Shown: positions 38,675 through 53,011 of the stretch, piece after piece | Numbering within the stretch: position 1 is the stretch's first letter | Layout of the letters: each line of letters begins with the position of its first letter | Assembly (NCBI RefSeq): GCF_036320965.1 | Contig: NC_092228.1 | Location: forward strand, 11,309,262-11,373,261 | Origin: Panulirus ornatus | Taxonomy: Eukaryota; Arthropoda; Malacostraca; Decapoda; Palinuridae | DNA: 64,000 nucleotides | Direction of reading: 5' to 3' | Notes under the pieces: model-generated | The model's input: only the letters and a program-made list of their open reading frames with translations | Told to the model about the DNA's origin: nothing | Databases searched by the model: none | Translations under genes and position numbers: made by a program

Positions 38675-41372
38675 TCAACCCCTGTATACCACATCGCTCC
38701 AATTCACTCTATTCCTTGCCCTCCTTTCACCCTCCTGCATGTTCAGGCCCCGATCACACAAAATCCTTTTCACTCCATCTTTCCACCTCCAATTTGGTCT
38801 CCCTCTTCTCCTCGTTCCCTCCACCTCCGACACATATATCCTCTTGGTCAATCTTTCCTCACTCATTCTCTCCATGTGCCCAAACCACTTCAAAACACCC
38901 TCTTCTGCTCTCTCAACCACGCTCTTTTTATTTCCACACATCCCTCTTACCCTTACGTTACTTACTCGATCAAACCACCTCACACCACACATTGTCCTCA
39001 AACATCTCATTTCCAGCACATCCATCCTCCTGCGCACAACTCTATCCATAGCCCACGCCTCGCAACCATACAACATTGTTGGAACCACTATTCCTTCAAA
39101 CATACCCATTTTTGCTTTCCGGGATAATGTTCTCGACTTCCACACATTTTTCAAGGCTCCCAAAATTTTCGCCCCCTCCCCCACCCTATGATCCACTTCC
39201 GCTTCCATGGTTCCATCCGCTGACAGATCCACTCCCAGATATCTAAAACACTTCACTTCCTCCAGCCTCTCACCATTCAAACTCACCTCCCAATTGACTT
39301 GACCCTCAACCCTACTGTACCTAATAACCTTGCTCTTATTGACATTTACTCTTAACTTTCTTCTTCCACACACTTTACCAAACTCCGTCACCAGCTTCTG
39401 CAGTTTCTCACATGAATCAGCCACCAGCGCTGTATCATCAGCGAACAACAACTGACTCACTTCCCAAGCTCTCTCATCCCCAACAGACTTCATACTTGCC
39501 CCTCTTTCCAAAACTCTTGCATTTACCTCCCTAACAACCCCATCCATAAACAAATTGAACAACCATGGAGACATCACACACCCCTGCCGCAAACCTACAT
39601 TCACTGAGAACCAATCACTTTCCTCTCTTCCTACACGTACACATGCCTTACATCCTCGATAAAAACTTTTCACTGCTTCTAACAACTTGCCTCCCACACC
39701 ATATATTCTTAATACCTTCCACAGAGCATCTCTATCAACTCTATCATATGCCTTCTCCAGATCCATAAATGCTACATACAAATCCATTTGCTTTTCTAAG
39801 TATTTCTCACATACATTCTTCAAAGCAAACACCTGATCCACACATCCTCTACCACTTCTGAAACCACACTGCTCTTCCCCAATCTGATGCTCTGTACATG
39901 CCTTCACCCTCTCAATCAATACCCTCCCATATAATTTACCAGGAATACTCAACAAACTTATACCTCTGTAATTTGAGCACTCACTCTTATCCCCTTTGCC
40001 TTTGTACAATGGCACTATGCAAGCATTCCGCCAATCCTCAGGCACCTCACCATGAGTCATACATACATTAAATAACCTTACCAACCAGTCAACAATACAG
40101 TCACCCCCTTTTTTAATAAATTCCACTGCAATACCATCCAAACCTGCTGCCTTGCCGGCTTTCATCTTCCGCAAAGCTTTTACTACCTCTTCTCTGTTTA
40201 CCAAATCATTTTCCCTAACCCTCTCACTTTGCACACCACCTCGACCCAAACACCCTATATCTGCCACTCTGTCATCAGACACATTCAACAAACCTTCAAA
40301 ATACTCATTCCATCTCCTTCTCACATCACCACTACTTGTTATCACCTCCCCATTTACGCCCTTTACTGAAGTTCCCATTTGCTCCCTTGTCTTACGCACC
40401 CTATTTACCTCCTTCCAGAACATCTTTTTATTCTCCCTAAAATTTACTGATAGTCTCTCACCCCAACTCTCATTTGCCCTTTTTTTCACCTCTTGCACCT
40501 TTCTCTTGACCTCCTGTCTCTTTCTTTTATACTTCTCCCACTCAATTGCATTTTTTCCCTGCAAAAATCGTCCAAATGCCTCTCTCTTCTCTTTCACTAA
40601 TACTCTTACTTCTTCATCCCACCACTCACTACCCTTTCTAAACAGCCCACCTCCCACTCTTCTCATGCCACAAGCATCTTTTGCGCAATCCATCACTGAT
40701 TCCCTAAATACATCCCATTCCTCCCCCACTCCCCTTACTTCCATTGTTCTCACCTTTTTCCATTCTGTACACAGTCTCTCCTGATACTTCTTCACACAGG
40801 TCTCCTTCCCAAGCTCACTTACTCTCACCACCTTCTTCACCCCAACATTCACTCTTCTTTTCTGAAAACCCATACTAATCTTCACCTTAGCCTCCACAAG
40901 ATAATGATCAGACATCCCTCCAGTTGCACCTCTCAGCACATTGACATCCAAAAGTCTCTCTTTCGCACGCCTGTCCATTAACACGTAATCCAATAACGCT
41001 CTCTGGCCATCTCTCCTACTTACATAAGTATACTTATGTATATCTCGCTTTTTAAACCAGGTATTCCCAATCATCAGTCCTTTTTCAGCACATAAATCTA
41101 CAAGCTCTTCACCATTTCCATTTACAACACTGAACACCCCATGCATACCAATTTTTCCCTCAACTGCCACATTACTCACCTTTGCATTCAAATCACCCAT
41201 CACTATAACCCGGTCTCGTGCATCAAAACCGCTAACACACTCATTTAGCTGCTCCCAAAACACTTGCCTCTCATGATCTTTCTTCTCATGCCCAGGTGCA
41301 TATGCACCAATAATCACCCACCTCTCTCCATCAACTTTCAATTTTACCCATATTAATCGAGAATTTACTTTC
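38675..41372 (-). CDS. LINE endonuclease-reverse transcriptase ORF, 5'-partial (copy 2)
   Basis: An uninterrupted frame of at least 888 codons, continuing about ten codons upstream of the TTG at 41341 until the element breaks. Residues counted from that TTG. Residues 1-155 are the C-terminal two thirds of an APE-type endonuclease, with GDLNAKV (49-55), LLDYVLMD (117-123) and SDHYLV (144-149); the N-terminal catalytic part is missing. A basic linker rich in Lys/Arg/Glu (about 160-330) follows. RT spans about 385-700: AGLDGIAVEF, NYRGISLLSI, QCGFRSGRG, FMDLEKAYD (Asp near 527), GLRQGCVMSP, FADD (633-636). WFGHMERM and an Arg-rich tail close the protein. The role is target-primed reverse transcription of its own RNA. 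RTE/jockey-like affinity is probable, clade unproven. Confidence 0.95.
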
Positions 41373-41410
41373 TTACATTCGTGTAATATTCACATCATCA
41401 TCAGGGGAGA

Positions 41411-41412
<2 letters not shown>
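41373..41412 (-). mobile_element. Family C fragment fused to the LINE copy 2 5' end
   Basis: TTCGTGTAAT then CACATCATCATCAGGGGAGA matches the central part of family C (45950-45979, 53068-53095) with a three-base insertion. It sits exactly between the LINE truncation and (TA)n. Confidence 0.75.

Positions 41413-41413
<1 letters not shown>

Positions 41414-41482
<69 letters not shown>
41414..41482. repeat. (TA)n on the 5' side of LINE copy 2
   Basis: About 34 TA units. Confidence 0.96.

Positions 41483-43507
<2,025 letters not shown>

Positions 43508-43563
<56 letters not shown>
43508..43563. repeat. (TA)n at the 5' end of LINE copy 3
   Basis: About 28 TA units, directly joined to the LINE sequence. 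Confidence 0.96.
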
Positions 43564-43568
<5 letters not shown>

Positions 43569-43625
43569 AACACCTGTGTTGGGTGTAGGCCGACTGCCGC
43601 GCCACACAAGCCGGTGCTGACTCGT
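43564..43625 (-). mobile_element. Possible family D SINE fragment
   Basis: GAATGAACACCTG, GGCCGACTGCCGCG and GCCGGTGCTGA resemble the block order at 34226 and 56159; a GGATGAACACCTGGGC patch at 59448 may be another piece. Confidence 0.4.
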
Positions 43626-43824
43626 GTGTGTGTGTGTAGGACCATCAACCCGTCGAAGGTTTAGAAGGACAAGGTCCTCGGGAGGGCTGACGCGGAGGAG
43701 GAGCGACCGATCACCTTTAGTTTGGACTCGGACGGACTGGTTCGCTACCAAACCCTCCACATTTTACCAGGCACACGCATCTCCGTCATGACTGAGCCAT
43801 TTTTCATGAGCCGTGTTTGCAGTT

Positions 43825-43830
<6 letters not shown>

Positions 43831-43887
<57 letters not shown>
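43831..43887. repeat. (CT)n microsatellite
   Basis: About 28 CT units. Confidence 0.96.
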
Positions 43888-43891
<4 letters not shown>

Positions 43892-44058
43892 TTTTATTCT
43901 CCGGTTGACCTGGATGCGGCCGGGTCTCTCTGAAATATTCAATTCCCTCGCATGAAATGTCCGTCTGTTATAATTTTTGTTTTCCAGCAAGGCAGGTCCT
44001 TCACAAGCATAGTAAAACATTTGCGATTCAGAATACACTTTAAGCCAGCGGGATAAGG

Positions 44059-44061
<3 letters not shown>

Positions 44062-44120
<59 letters not shown>
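44062..44120. repeat. (CA)n microsatellite
   Basis: About 29 CA units with one AAC interruption; further (AC) at 44206-44230. Confidence 0.95.
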
Positions 44121-44121
<1 letters not shown>

Positions 44122-44203
44122 GAACACACACACGTATAAAGATACGCATAATCCATATACCATGTACAGATAAAACTGTCGAGCACGCACACAGAGAAAC
44201 ATC

Positions 44204-44230
<27 letters not shown>

Positions 44231-44235
<5 letters not shown>

Positions 44236-45496
44236 AGGGGAACCCTTCGTGCAGAACTCCCTCCTCGTTCTGTTCCAACAGGCACACACACACAAACGGG
44301 TAATTACACTCGAAGTAGAGACAAACACGGTCTGGTCAGCCGGGGTAATGAGACAACTACCGCACACAGCCTGTAGCCTACCTCTGACCTTCCGCGGGCT
44401 AATGCTCCCCACAAGCTAATGACCTTTGACTGAAATACCACACGTGTGGCCGCCGGCAACTCGAAAGGTGGCCCGGGGTGAGGTTTGCTTCTTTGACTCC
44501 ACCTCTGTAGTCTGGAGCTCTATAGCCACCTACGTCTGGTGTTAAAGGACTTTGCCTACAGGAGGTTATACAGCAGAGGACAAGTCGCCTTTGGCGAGGT
44601 CGTAATCCATTGTCAATGGACGGGGAAAAAAAAGGAGTTATAGAAGGGTGTTTTGGGGGTTATGTAAAAATATTACTCTTGTTTCCTCACAGTTTAAGAC
44701 GCTTTTTAAAGGGAGAGATTTTTCTCTTCTCAAAAACTTTAAAAAATCATGCCCCCTTCGTCCTTATTCTTCTAACTCCTTCATGCCTTTTTAATACTTC
44801 ATTTTAAAGCCTGGGTAGGTTTAAGTAAAACCCTACACAATACCTTAACTCTCCTTGAAGTGTTTAATTAACGAGGTAGGATTACAATGCCTATCGATAA
44901 AACCCCCATACAATACACTAGTCTCATTAACCTCTTTAAGGGAACTTTTGTCGAGTCTAATATCCAAGAAAGAGTATTTGTTCTTGATCTGACACTGAGG
45001 CTTGCCTCTTAACCTGCAACTTTGATAGTAGATTATTCTTTGTCCTCTTTTGGTACTTTATGTACAATAGACACATGACAAGTGCCTGGACAAGACAATA
45101 CTTATCTGTTATAAACCAGGTCTAACACAAATAGCTGAGCAGCCTCTGTAGGAGTGGAAGAAAGGACGGGGTCTAAGATGCAAAAGAGTTTTCTAATGTG
45201 GGAACCACCGTTGCGCTTGTCTGCCTCACTAACTTGCTGCAAACAAGCGAGCCCAGTGAAGCACCACGTGACCTTTCCTTAAGGTACTGGCCAGACGGCA
45301 CCCTTGAGGAAGGCGACTGTCTCCCCTCCAGATACCCAATAAGCGAGGTCGACCCCTCGACCGCAGCAAATTCTCAGCACTAGTAATTGCGACAATGACG
45401 AATGGATATCTTTATGGCGCTCAAACTCCGCAAACCCAAATACGTTTCTGAAACTATCATGACCGAACAAAAACATTTCAGTACCTAAGTAAGAGC

Positions 45497-45500
<4 letters not shown>
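44231..45500. other. Gene-free stretch
   Basis: AT-rich at 44640-45100, nothing recognisable in the short frames. Confidence 0.5.

Positions 45501-45582
<82 letters not shown>
45501..45582. repeat. (TA)n on the 5' side of a family B copy
   Basis: About 41 TA units ending 8 bp before the B head. Confidence 0.96.
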
Positions 45583-45587
<5 letters not shown>

Positions 45588-45590
45588 TAT

Positions 45591-45811
45591 CCCTGGGGAT
45601 AGGGGATTAAGAATACTTCCCACGTATTCCCTGCGTGTCGTAGAAGGCGACTAAAAGGGGAGGGAGCGGGGGGCTGGAAATCCTCCCCTCTCGTTTTTTT
45701 TTAATTTTCCAAAAGAAGGAACAGAGGGGGCCAGGTGAGGATATTCCGAAAAAGGCCCAGTCCTCTGTTCTTAACGCTACCTCGCTAATGCGGGAAATGG
45801 CGAATAGTTTG

Positions 45812-45828
<17 letters not shown>
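45591..45828 (+). mobile_element. Family B short retroposon, near full-length copy
   Basis: Head starting CCCTGGGGATAGGGGATTAA, GCGACTAAAAGGGGAGG, a short T-run, the hairpin segment (45719-45770, with a damaged inner stem), then the LINE-like tail CGCTACCTCGCTAATGCGGG with stem-loop 45781-45794, and poly(A). Followed by (TA)n. Confidence 0.9.

Positions 45829-45893
<65 letters not shown>
45829..45893. repeat. (TA)n between family B and family C
   Basis: About 32 TA units. It is at once the 3' flank of family B and the flank of family C. Confidence 0.96.
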
Positions 45894-45896
<3 letters not shown>

Positions 45897-46045
45897 CCTA
45901 TGAGTCCACGGGGAAAATGAAACACTATAATAAGTTCCCAAGTGCACTTTCGTGTAATAATCACATCATCAGGGGAGACACAAGAGAGGAATATAAGTCA
46001 GTTGATATACAACGAAGAAACGTAGCAAATCATGAAGTCTACTGT
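45894..46045 (-). mobile_element. Family C repeat, copy 1 (possible Penelope-like terminal repeat)
   Basis: Homologous to 53015-53150 over about 130 bp (TGAGTCCACGGGGAAA, AAGTTCCCAAGTGCACTTTC, CACATCATCAGGGGAGA, GTTGATATACAACGAAGA). On the minus strand it contains a hammerhead-like core at 45936-45976. Penelope-like elements are known to carry such ribozymes. No RT or GIY-YIG frame lies beside it, so it would be a solo or truncated terminal repeat. The sense direction is inferred from the ribozyme. Confidence 0.65.
45936..45976 (-). ncRNA. Hammerhead-ribozyme-like motif
   Basis: Minus strand: CTGATGA, then 14 nt that can pair as stem II, then GAAA, then GTGCACTT (near loop-less stem III AGTG/CACT), then GGGA pairing with TCCC before the core as stem I. 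One unpaired base beside stem II departs from the canonical form, so activity is uncertain. Confidence 0.5.
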
Positions 46046-48133
46046 AGCAAAGGTAGGTGGTCAGACTCTGAGGATCGACACTCATGGACACAAGATCTGG
46101 CTGTCAGTTCAAATCTGAACGAAGATTAATCACAGTTAACGTAATCTCACCATACCTGACCGAATCCCAGCATCACTCAGCCACATCAATATGTGGAAAC
46201 TAAAGAACTGGGTGTAAGGACCGGTTAGAGAATTTGAATAGTCTTCCAGAAATGTTTCGAAAACGACTTTATGTTCTCTTGCTTCTTCATATATTCCTAA
46301 TCACTGCTTCACTTCTGTTAATCCTAGAAAGACATATAAAATGTAAACGGTATACAAGGGTTCCTCCCCAAGCGAATGGGACACAAGAAGGCCAGGAACT
46401 GGCGCATCTGGATTCATGACGTGCGTCATACACACATGATCTTCCTGCCATGTTCGTAAGTCATGCTCACCATGCGTCCTCGCGAGGCCACAACCAAGAC
46501 ATCAACCCTAGTCTGGATAATCTCGACTAGGAAATAATGATCACGGAAGTCAACGCAAAGAGACAGACTTTTGATCTCGCACACACACACACACACACAC
46601 ACGCCTCGAAAACACCGCCAAGTCTTCCTGCCAGGGAGTTACCAATTTGCATCTTCACTCTCACCACTAGCTAGTAATACGGATTATTACTACCAGAGGA
46701 CAAGAGCCGTCATGGTGAATATACCAGCTGTGGGGGGACACCAGCACCAGAACCATCTACCAGTCTCGTCTCGGTCACACTACCACCACGACCCCGGCGG
46801 TGTGATCCATCGCGCACTCCAGCGAAAGCAAGCGTTTCGTTACACACCTTATATAACGCCGATGTGTTATATCGAAAACGTATTTCTTAAAAACATAAGA
46901 TACATCTGCCATCCTTCGGTGAGGAAACCCACGTCGTTATTAGAATCGCTAAGTACTATTAAACCCATACAATGGTTACAGAGATAACTACACCACACCG
47001 GCTTGTTATGATCCACTCGCCCCTTCTCCTACCTAATCATTCAAGTCCTGAGCTCTAGTACCATTATCCCTCCTCCTCCTCTTCTCCTAAAGCTCCTTGG
47101 TACTTAGAAAGAAAGAAAAAAAAGAACTTTAACGAATATGCAAATGTTTCTTGTGTTATCTGGTGTACGCCGTAAGGAAGGGACCGGGCCTGGCGATTGC
47201 CGTCAGATGAGGAGAACAAGGTCTCGCGAGCCCCTCACAAAAGTGAGTGAATTTGTGTCGTGTTCGAGAATTCAGATACTGTCAGATTTACGGCGGCCGA
47301 GGAGAGGCGGTTCCTGTAGCTCTTAACTGGAACAAAAATCGTAGCTGCAGCTCCACTGCTTTTGGTCAGGACAAGTAAACCTGCGGCAGAAGTGCAACGC
47401 CACTTTAGGAGAGCGCGCGCACACACACACACACACACACACGGACCGGGTCGTGCCCGAGATTTTCCTGTGGGCAATAAATGTTCGCTACAGACTTTTT
47501 TAAGAAAAAAATAAGCTTTTATTCATAACCTTAGTCGGATCGAACTCAACTACGACACTAGATCCTACACTGGTGTCAGGAAACTGGAACTAAGACGCGA
47601 TATCTATCTAGGTGCAAACCTCCACACCGCCTATAGGCCTGACCTTGCAACGCCATTTAGTAGGATTGGATCGCATTAGATCCATCGTATTCCATACTCA
47701 ATATCATTAAGGAATTCAGTGGTAAAATACAGACAAGAAAATCCCACTATACATTTTTTAGAGTCCTGTACGTTACAAGCTTTTAAAAAAACTGTCGTAC
47801 ACGGAATTCTTGTGTGTGATTCAAAATTCTTGTAAATATCTGCAACCAAATATAGATCATTCTTCTACCTGGTTAATCATCAGGAAAATTAGGACAGGGT
47901 CATTACGACCTTCAAGGTCAAGTAATAAACCAGCACCCGAAAAATCGTAAAATGCCTTTTTAAGATACTTATAAAACCACATACACTCACTAAATACATG
48001 GGCCATGACTGTTATGAAATTACTTGCTCTACCACAAATATGCTGAGGACGTAATGTCATATTTCCCAATACAAGCGCGAGAGAGAGAAAAAAAGCAAAA
48101 CCCATACAGACGAATTAGTGTACATATCATCAG

Positions 48134-48175
<42 letters not shown>

Positions 48176-48856
48176 ACTATGCACTGCTGGGGATGAGGTT
48201 AGATCCCCCAAATACCTCTTGACACAAGACTGCACCTCGCTAAGGGTTACTTTAAAACCTATCCATCAATTGTACCATCCCCCATAGGACCAAATGAGGC
48301 ATCTGCATGCCTCGTTTATCTCCTTAATCCCCCATACCTTTCAATCCCATTCCTTTCACCACCACGACCCTCACGCCGATAGACGACCGAATTCAAGAGC
48401 GCCGCGGACGACCTAACCTAACCACCACCACCCCGGCAATTCCCTCCCTGGCGGTGAATGCAGCCGCTGCCTCGTTCATCAGACGTTGACGCGGGAGTAC
48501 AAGGTTGCCGTAGCGAGAGGGGCGTAGCGCGCAAGACGAATGACTGAACCGCATCACCGCGCGCGCCGCCATCATCCATCATAAAACAACGTGTACAACG
48601 GGCCGCGGCTTCGCCAGGGGATTATCTGCGAGGAATCACCCAGTGTTTATATGGGGTACACCATGCAGACCACCGGGGCCAACTAGCCAGCCACCATATA
48701 CGGCCTCGACACACACACACACACACACACACACTATATCTGACACCCAGTAAAGGAGGCGTGTGTTCGTCGGTGGTAATCTACTTCCTTACTCTAAACG
48801 TTTCCGCCTTTGTCCACAATTGGCCTCTTCACTCCAGCATGGCTCAAGGAGCAACT

Positions 48857-48858
<2 letters not shown>
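46046..48858. other. Gene-free stretch
   Basis: (CA) tracts at 46580-46602, 47412-47442, 48135-48167 and 48711-48733. No frame has recognisable homology. GC-rich patch at 48370-48600. Confidence 0.5.

Positions 48859-48951
<93 letters not shown>
48859..48951. repeat. (CT)n microsatellite
   Basis: About 46 CT units with one CCC interruption near 48921. Confidence 0.96.
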
Positions 48952-48954
<3 letters not shown>

Positions 48955-49084
48955 CTCTTATCACTCACGCTCGTCAACGGAGTACCAATTAATGACCGGG
49001 ACTACAGCTTGAAATTGTTCCAGGCTGTCCGTCGTCTCCTCCTCCTGGTATAATGCTTGGAGGATCGTGTCTCACGGGTTTGTA

Positions 49085-49087
<3 letters not shown>

Positions 49088-49170
<83 letters not shown>
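49088..49170. repeat. (GA)n microsatellite
   Basis: About 41 GA units lying 136 bp after a (CT) tract, giving an inverted complementary pair. Confidence 0.96.
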
Positions 49171-49173
<3 letters not shown>

Positions 49174-50828
49174 CTCCTGACGCGGCAGATGGGGTTCCCT
49201 GATCTGGACTCAGGTCAGAGCAGGTCCATCAGCAACCATGCATGGAGAGCATGACGCATCTGCCACTCTTCCCGACTCGGCTACAGATATAAAAAAAAAG
49301 CGTGCGAGTCTAGCAAAGGTGCTGTCCAGGATGGTACACTGTTAATGATTAATATAATCCATTGTCCTTCGTATACACACAAACATAATTTAGCTTCTCT
49401 GATCATGAAAAAAAGACGCCCCACACAAGATCATCTGCGTAAAACAACGTGAATCCGGGAACTGGAAAGATGACGCAGTGGAATTACGACTATATCTACC
49501 GGTAAACATCTTCTCTGGCGACAGCTTTGATATTCATTAATCACACGAGACATCCACCGGTAAATTTTGTCTTTTCATGCAATACAAAAGTCCACTTTAG
49601 CCAATACGCCCAGAAAGGAAAAGCGAAAATGCATACAGCAAATCTTTTCGGCGGGCTGGAGGAGCGAATGGCAATGCATTCTGCATCTTCGGGACCTGGA
49701 GCCGACTGGAAGCATCATATCTTGTTTCCCATCCTTATGGTTTGAGTCTTAACAACCGAAGAGACCGAATCAATATCATGGCGTCCTGAAGACAACCGAG
49801 TATGACCAAAAATGTCCCGAGCTAATATGGTGTCCTGGCGAGAGTGGAGAGGTACGCTGGTTCACACCAAGTACATGTAGGGAGAGGCGGCCACCTACCC
49901 GCCATACCACACTCACTCCCGTCCTCAAAGATGTCCACAGAGCCCATCATCAAGATAGACTATGCCCGGACATGGTGTCGGGTGGCGCGTACCCTACCGC
50001 TACTAAACCTACAACACGGCCGTGCGATGCCAGTAATACGGTACGACCCCCTTGCACAGGACGGGCCTGGCCTTTTGACCCGGTCCTTGCCGAAATGTCG
50101 TAAATAACACAGTACCCAACTATCGTGTTTACGAGCTCAGAATAGCACCGTCGTGTGCTCTCAAGAGGCGCAGCGTCGTCACCATGATAACTTAAGACGC
50201 CCGGGACATTACATGATGACCAAGAGGTCTCAAACAGCACATCGAGAACGGTACACAAAAGATCGACAAACTTGGGTTCACACATACATAAAAGGCAACT
50301 AGTGATGTACAATAAAAAAAAAAAAGGGGGGGTGGCGGTTGTTAATGGGGGCACCATCTGATAATGCCTCCTCTATCTACAGTCCATGACAAGTTAAAGA
50401 AAATAATCAAATTCACTTCAAAAGAGCAGAAAAAAAATGAAAAAATGATCGAACTGTGATCTTGTGAGGGTATAGAGGTCTGAGGAATTATATAAAGCTT
50501 GCTGACAGGTTATGGATAATGGAAGCTGCACCACCGACTGAGTAAACCATGGTTGGAAATCTCCCGGCCAATTAAGAGGCAAATAAAGGTATGGGAATAA
50601 TCGAGCCGTAAGCATGTGGTAATCAGGTTTAATGGCCCAGGGGCGTTGTCCACAGCCCCACTACGAAGCCACCCAGACCACCGATTACAGAGACAAACAA
50701 CGCGAGAAAGTCTCAGCCATTTCAAGTCCTGGAAATGCATAAAAAAATCGTCGAGGTATAATCATGTTGGTAATCACGTCTATGAGACAAGGGGAGGAGT
50801 CTACATTTCCAGTATTATGATGATGAGG
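49171..50828. other. Gene-free stretch
   Basis: A-run at 50312-50324 then G-run. Possible family E fragment at 50020-50085. No coding support. Confidence 0.5.
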
Positions 50829-51520
50829 TCATCAGCTGCGAGGGATCCTTGGCCATCAGCTGCGATGGATCCTTGGCCATCGGCTGCGATGGATCCTTGG
50901 CCATCGGCTGCGATGGATCCTTGGCCATCGGCTGCGATGGATCCTTGGCCATCGGCTGCGATGGATCCTTGGCCATCGGCTGCGATGGATCCTTGACCAT
51001 CGGCTGCGATGGATCCTTGGCCATCAGCTGCGATGGATCCTTGGCCATCGGCTGCGATGGACCCCTGGCCATCGGCTGCGATGGATCCTTGGCCATCGGC
51101 TGTGATAGATCCTTGGCCATCAGCTGCGATGGATCCTTTGCCATCGGCTGCGATGGATCCTTGGCCATCAGCTGCAAGGGATCCTTGGCCATCGGCTGCG
51201 ATGGATCCTTGACCATCGGCTGCGATGGATCCTTGGCCATCGGCTGCAATGGATCCTTGGCCATCGGCTGCGATGGATCCTTGGCCATCGGCTGCGATGG
51301 ACCCCTGGCCATCGGCTGCGATGGATCCTTGGCCATCGGCTGCGATGGATCCCTGGCCATCGGCTGCGATGGATCCTTGGCCATCAGCTGCGACGGATCC
51401 TTGGCCATCGGCTGCGATGGATCATTGGCCATCGGCTGCGATGGATCCTTGGCCATCGGCTGCGATGGATCCTTGGCCATCGGCTGCGATGCATCCTTGG
51501 CCATCGGCTGCGATGGAAAG
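50829..51520 (+). repeat. 24-bp minisatellite, about 29 units
   Basis: Unit: GGATCCTTGGCCATCGGCTG plus CGAT. It contains a BamHI site and the palindrome TTGGCCA(T). The period is a multiple of three, so long frames are open on the minus strand (50815-51504, MAKDPSQP octapeptides) and in two plus frames (SLAIGCDG and MDPWPSAA octapeptides). Units vary only by substitution. Equal openness on both strands argues against a protein. Confidence 0.95.
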
Positions 51521-51690
51521 GATCCGAGAAAGTGCTGGAGAACTAACGTGGGGGAGACACACGAACGAACGCCAATTTCGTGTCAGGTTCTCCAAAATCA
51601 GCGAGGAGACGACTCAAACTGGCGATACTGATGAACGCATCCTGCACCCCCCTTTCTCTCTCTACCTCTCTACTGGTCGGTAAGACCGCG

Positions 51691-52010
51691 TTCAGTCTTT
51701 CCATTCCCGACGTGGAGTCGCGTTCAATCTCTCCATTCCCGAAGTGGAGTCGAGTTCAATCTCTCCATTCCCTATGGGGAGTCGCGTTCAATCTCTCCAT
51801 TCCCGAAGTGGAGTCGCGTTCAATCTCTCCATTCCCTATGGGGAGTCGCGTTCAATCTCTCCATTCCCGAAATGGAGTCGCGTTCAATCTCTCCATTCCC
51901 GAAGTGGAGTCGCGTTCAATCACTCCACCCCCGACGTGGAGTCGCGTTCAATCTCTCCATTCCCGAAGTGGAGTCGCCTTCAATCTCTCCATTCCCGACG
52001 TGGAGGCCGG
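51691..52010 (+). repeat. 32-bp minisatellite, ten units
   Basis: 320 bp equals exactly 10 x 32 without indels. Core TCAATCTCTCCATTCCCGA, then a variable AAGTGGAG, ACGTGGAG or TATGGGGAG, then TCGCG. Unit variants alternate in the first half. Confidence 0.95.
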
Positions 52011-52368
52011 CACGAAAAATGGCTCTCGACGGCTGAGATAGCGGGGAACTCTCGGGGATGGAAATGACCTTTAATCTAAAGTTCAAGAGGTCATGTGTGA
52101 ACGTCATGCGGCACATTAGTTGCCATTATTCATGAAATGCTGGACGGCCATTATTTTTTCTCTCCCCACCGCGCATGACATCCAATTTGCGCTAACGCTG
52201 AGGCCAGAAGGTCAGAAGAGGTCGGCAACTTAACTGAACGAGTACACACAGCTCGGGCCAGGAAAGACACAACCCCCTTTCCAAATGGCATAACGTGCCT
52301 TTTTTTTAAAAAAAAGGCCCATGAAAATTCCATTGTTACAAATATTAACAGTCAAAAGAGCTATTGAG
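52011..52368. other. Gene-free spacer between minisatellites
   Basis: Nothing recognised beyond a T/A-run at 52299-52314. Confidence 0.55.
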
Positions 52369-52464
52369 GGAAAAAAGGAGCTAAAAAATGGAACTTTGTT
52401 GGAAAAAAGGAGCTAAAAAATGGAACTTTGTTGGAAAAAAGGAGCTAAAAAATGGAACTTTGTT
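52369..52464 (+). repeat. 32-bp tandem repeat, three identical units
   Basis: Exactly 3 x 32 bp. Each unit holds AAAAAAGGAGCTAAAAAATG and GAACTTTGTT. No substitutions between units, so very young. Confidence 0.96.
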
Positions 52465-52927
52465 ATCTTTTTCCAGACTTGTTTTGAAATATTTTCTTAA
52501 AGGGGAAGACCTTTTCTCACGCATGAAGGGCGAGTGAATCTAATTTTCAAATTTCTACCCTAAACACGTAATCAAAACCAGCGACCGCAGTCCCTGTCAC
52601 TATCGACCAAATAGAAATAGAAAACGAAGGAAGACACTGAATAAAAGTGTGAAACAGATCTCATTCACTATCAGTGGGATCGTTACAGCTACTCAGCAAA
52701 AAGCCAAAGCTAGTCACACAGACAAAACGTTGTGGATCCAAACCCACACACAAAAGATCTTCAGGTACGCGGACGACACCCTCAGGAAACAAAGATCTGC
52801 TGATATCTCTACCAACAGCCAACGTGAAACCGCCTGCAGCAACGCACTTGGTCCTGCGGGAATGTCCCCTCCCAGTTCATTCCTTAATTCCCTTTCCTCG
52901 TCTCCATTTTACAATCTTCTGAAGTCA
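52465..52927. other. Gene-free stretch
   Basis: A plus-strand frame (52649-53011) runs into the following (TA) tract. Its RYADDT string is considered chance. Confidence 0.5.
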
Positions 52928-52929
52928 TA

Positions 52930-53006
<77 letters not shown>
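52928..53006. repeat. (TA)n beside family C copy 2
   Basis: About 39 TA units with one TG interruption near 52936. Confidence 0.96.
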
Positions 53007-53010
<4 letters not shown>

Positions 53011-53011
53011 G

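Larger units (their letters stand above)
38466..41372 (-). mobile_element. Non-LTR retrotransposon (LINE) copy 2, longest copy
   Basis: About 2.9 kb on the minus strand: partial endonuclease, complete RT, C-terminal region, 3' UTR of about 183 bp (38492-38674) and poly(A) (38466-38491). The 5' end is truncated inside the endonuclease, followed by a roughly 40-bp family C-like fragment and (TA)n. The 3' UTR has the same terminal stem-loop as copy 1. No 5' UTR or promoter is seen. Confidence 0.96.

Noticed and set aside
40152..40784. 210-codon plus-strand frame
   Set aside because: Antisense shadow of the LINE linker and RT region.
52649..53011. RYADDT string in a plus-strand frame near family C, possibly an RT remnant
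   Set aside because: No other RT motif lies in the frame, residues on either side do not match, and the frame ends in (TA) repeat; chance is the better explanation.
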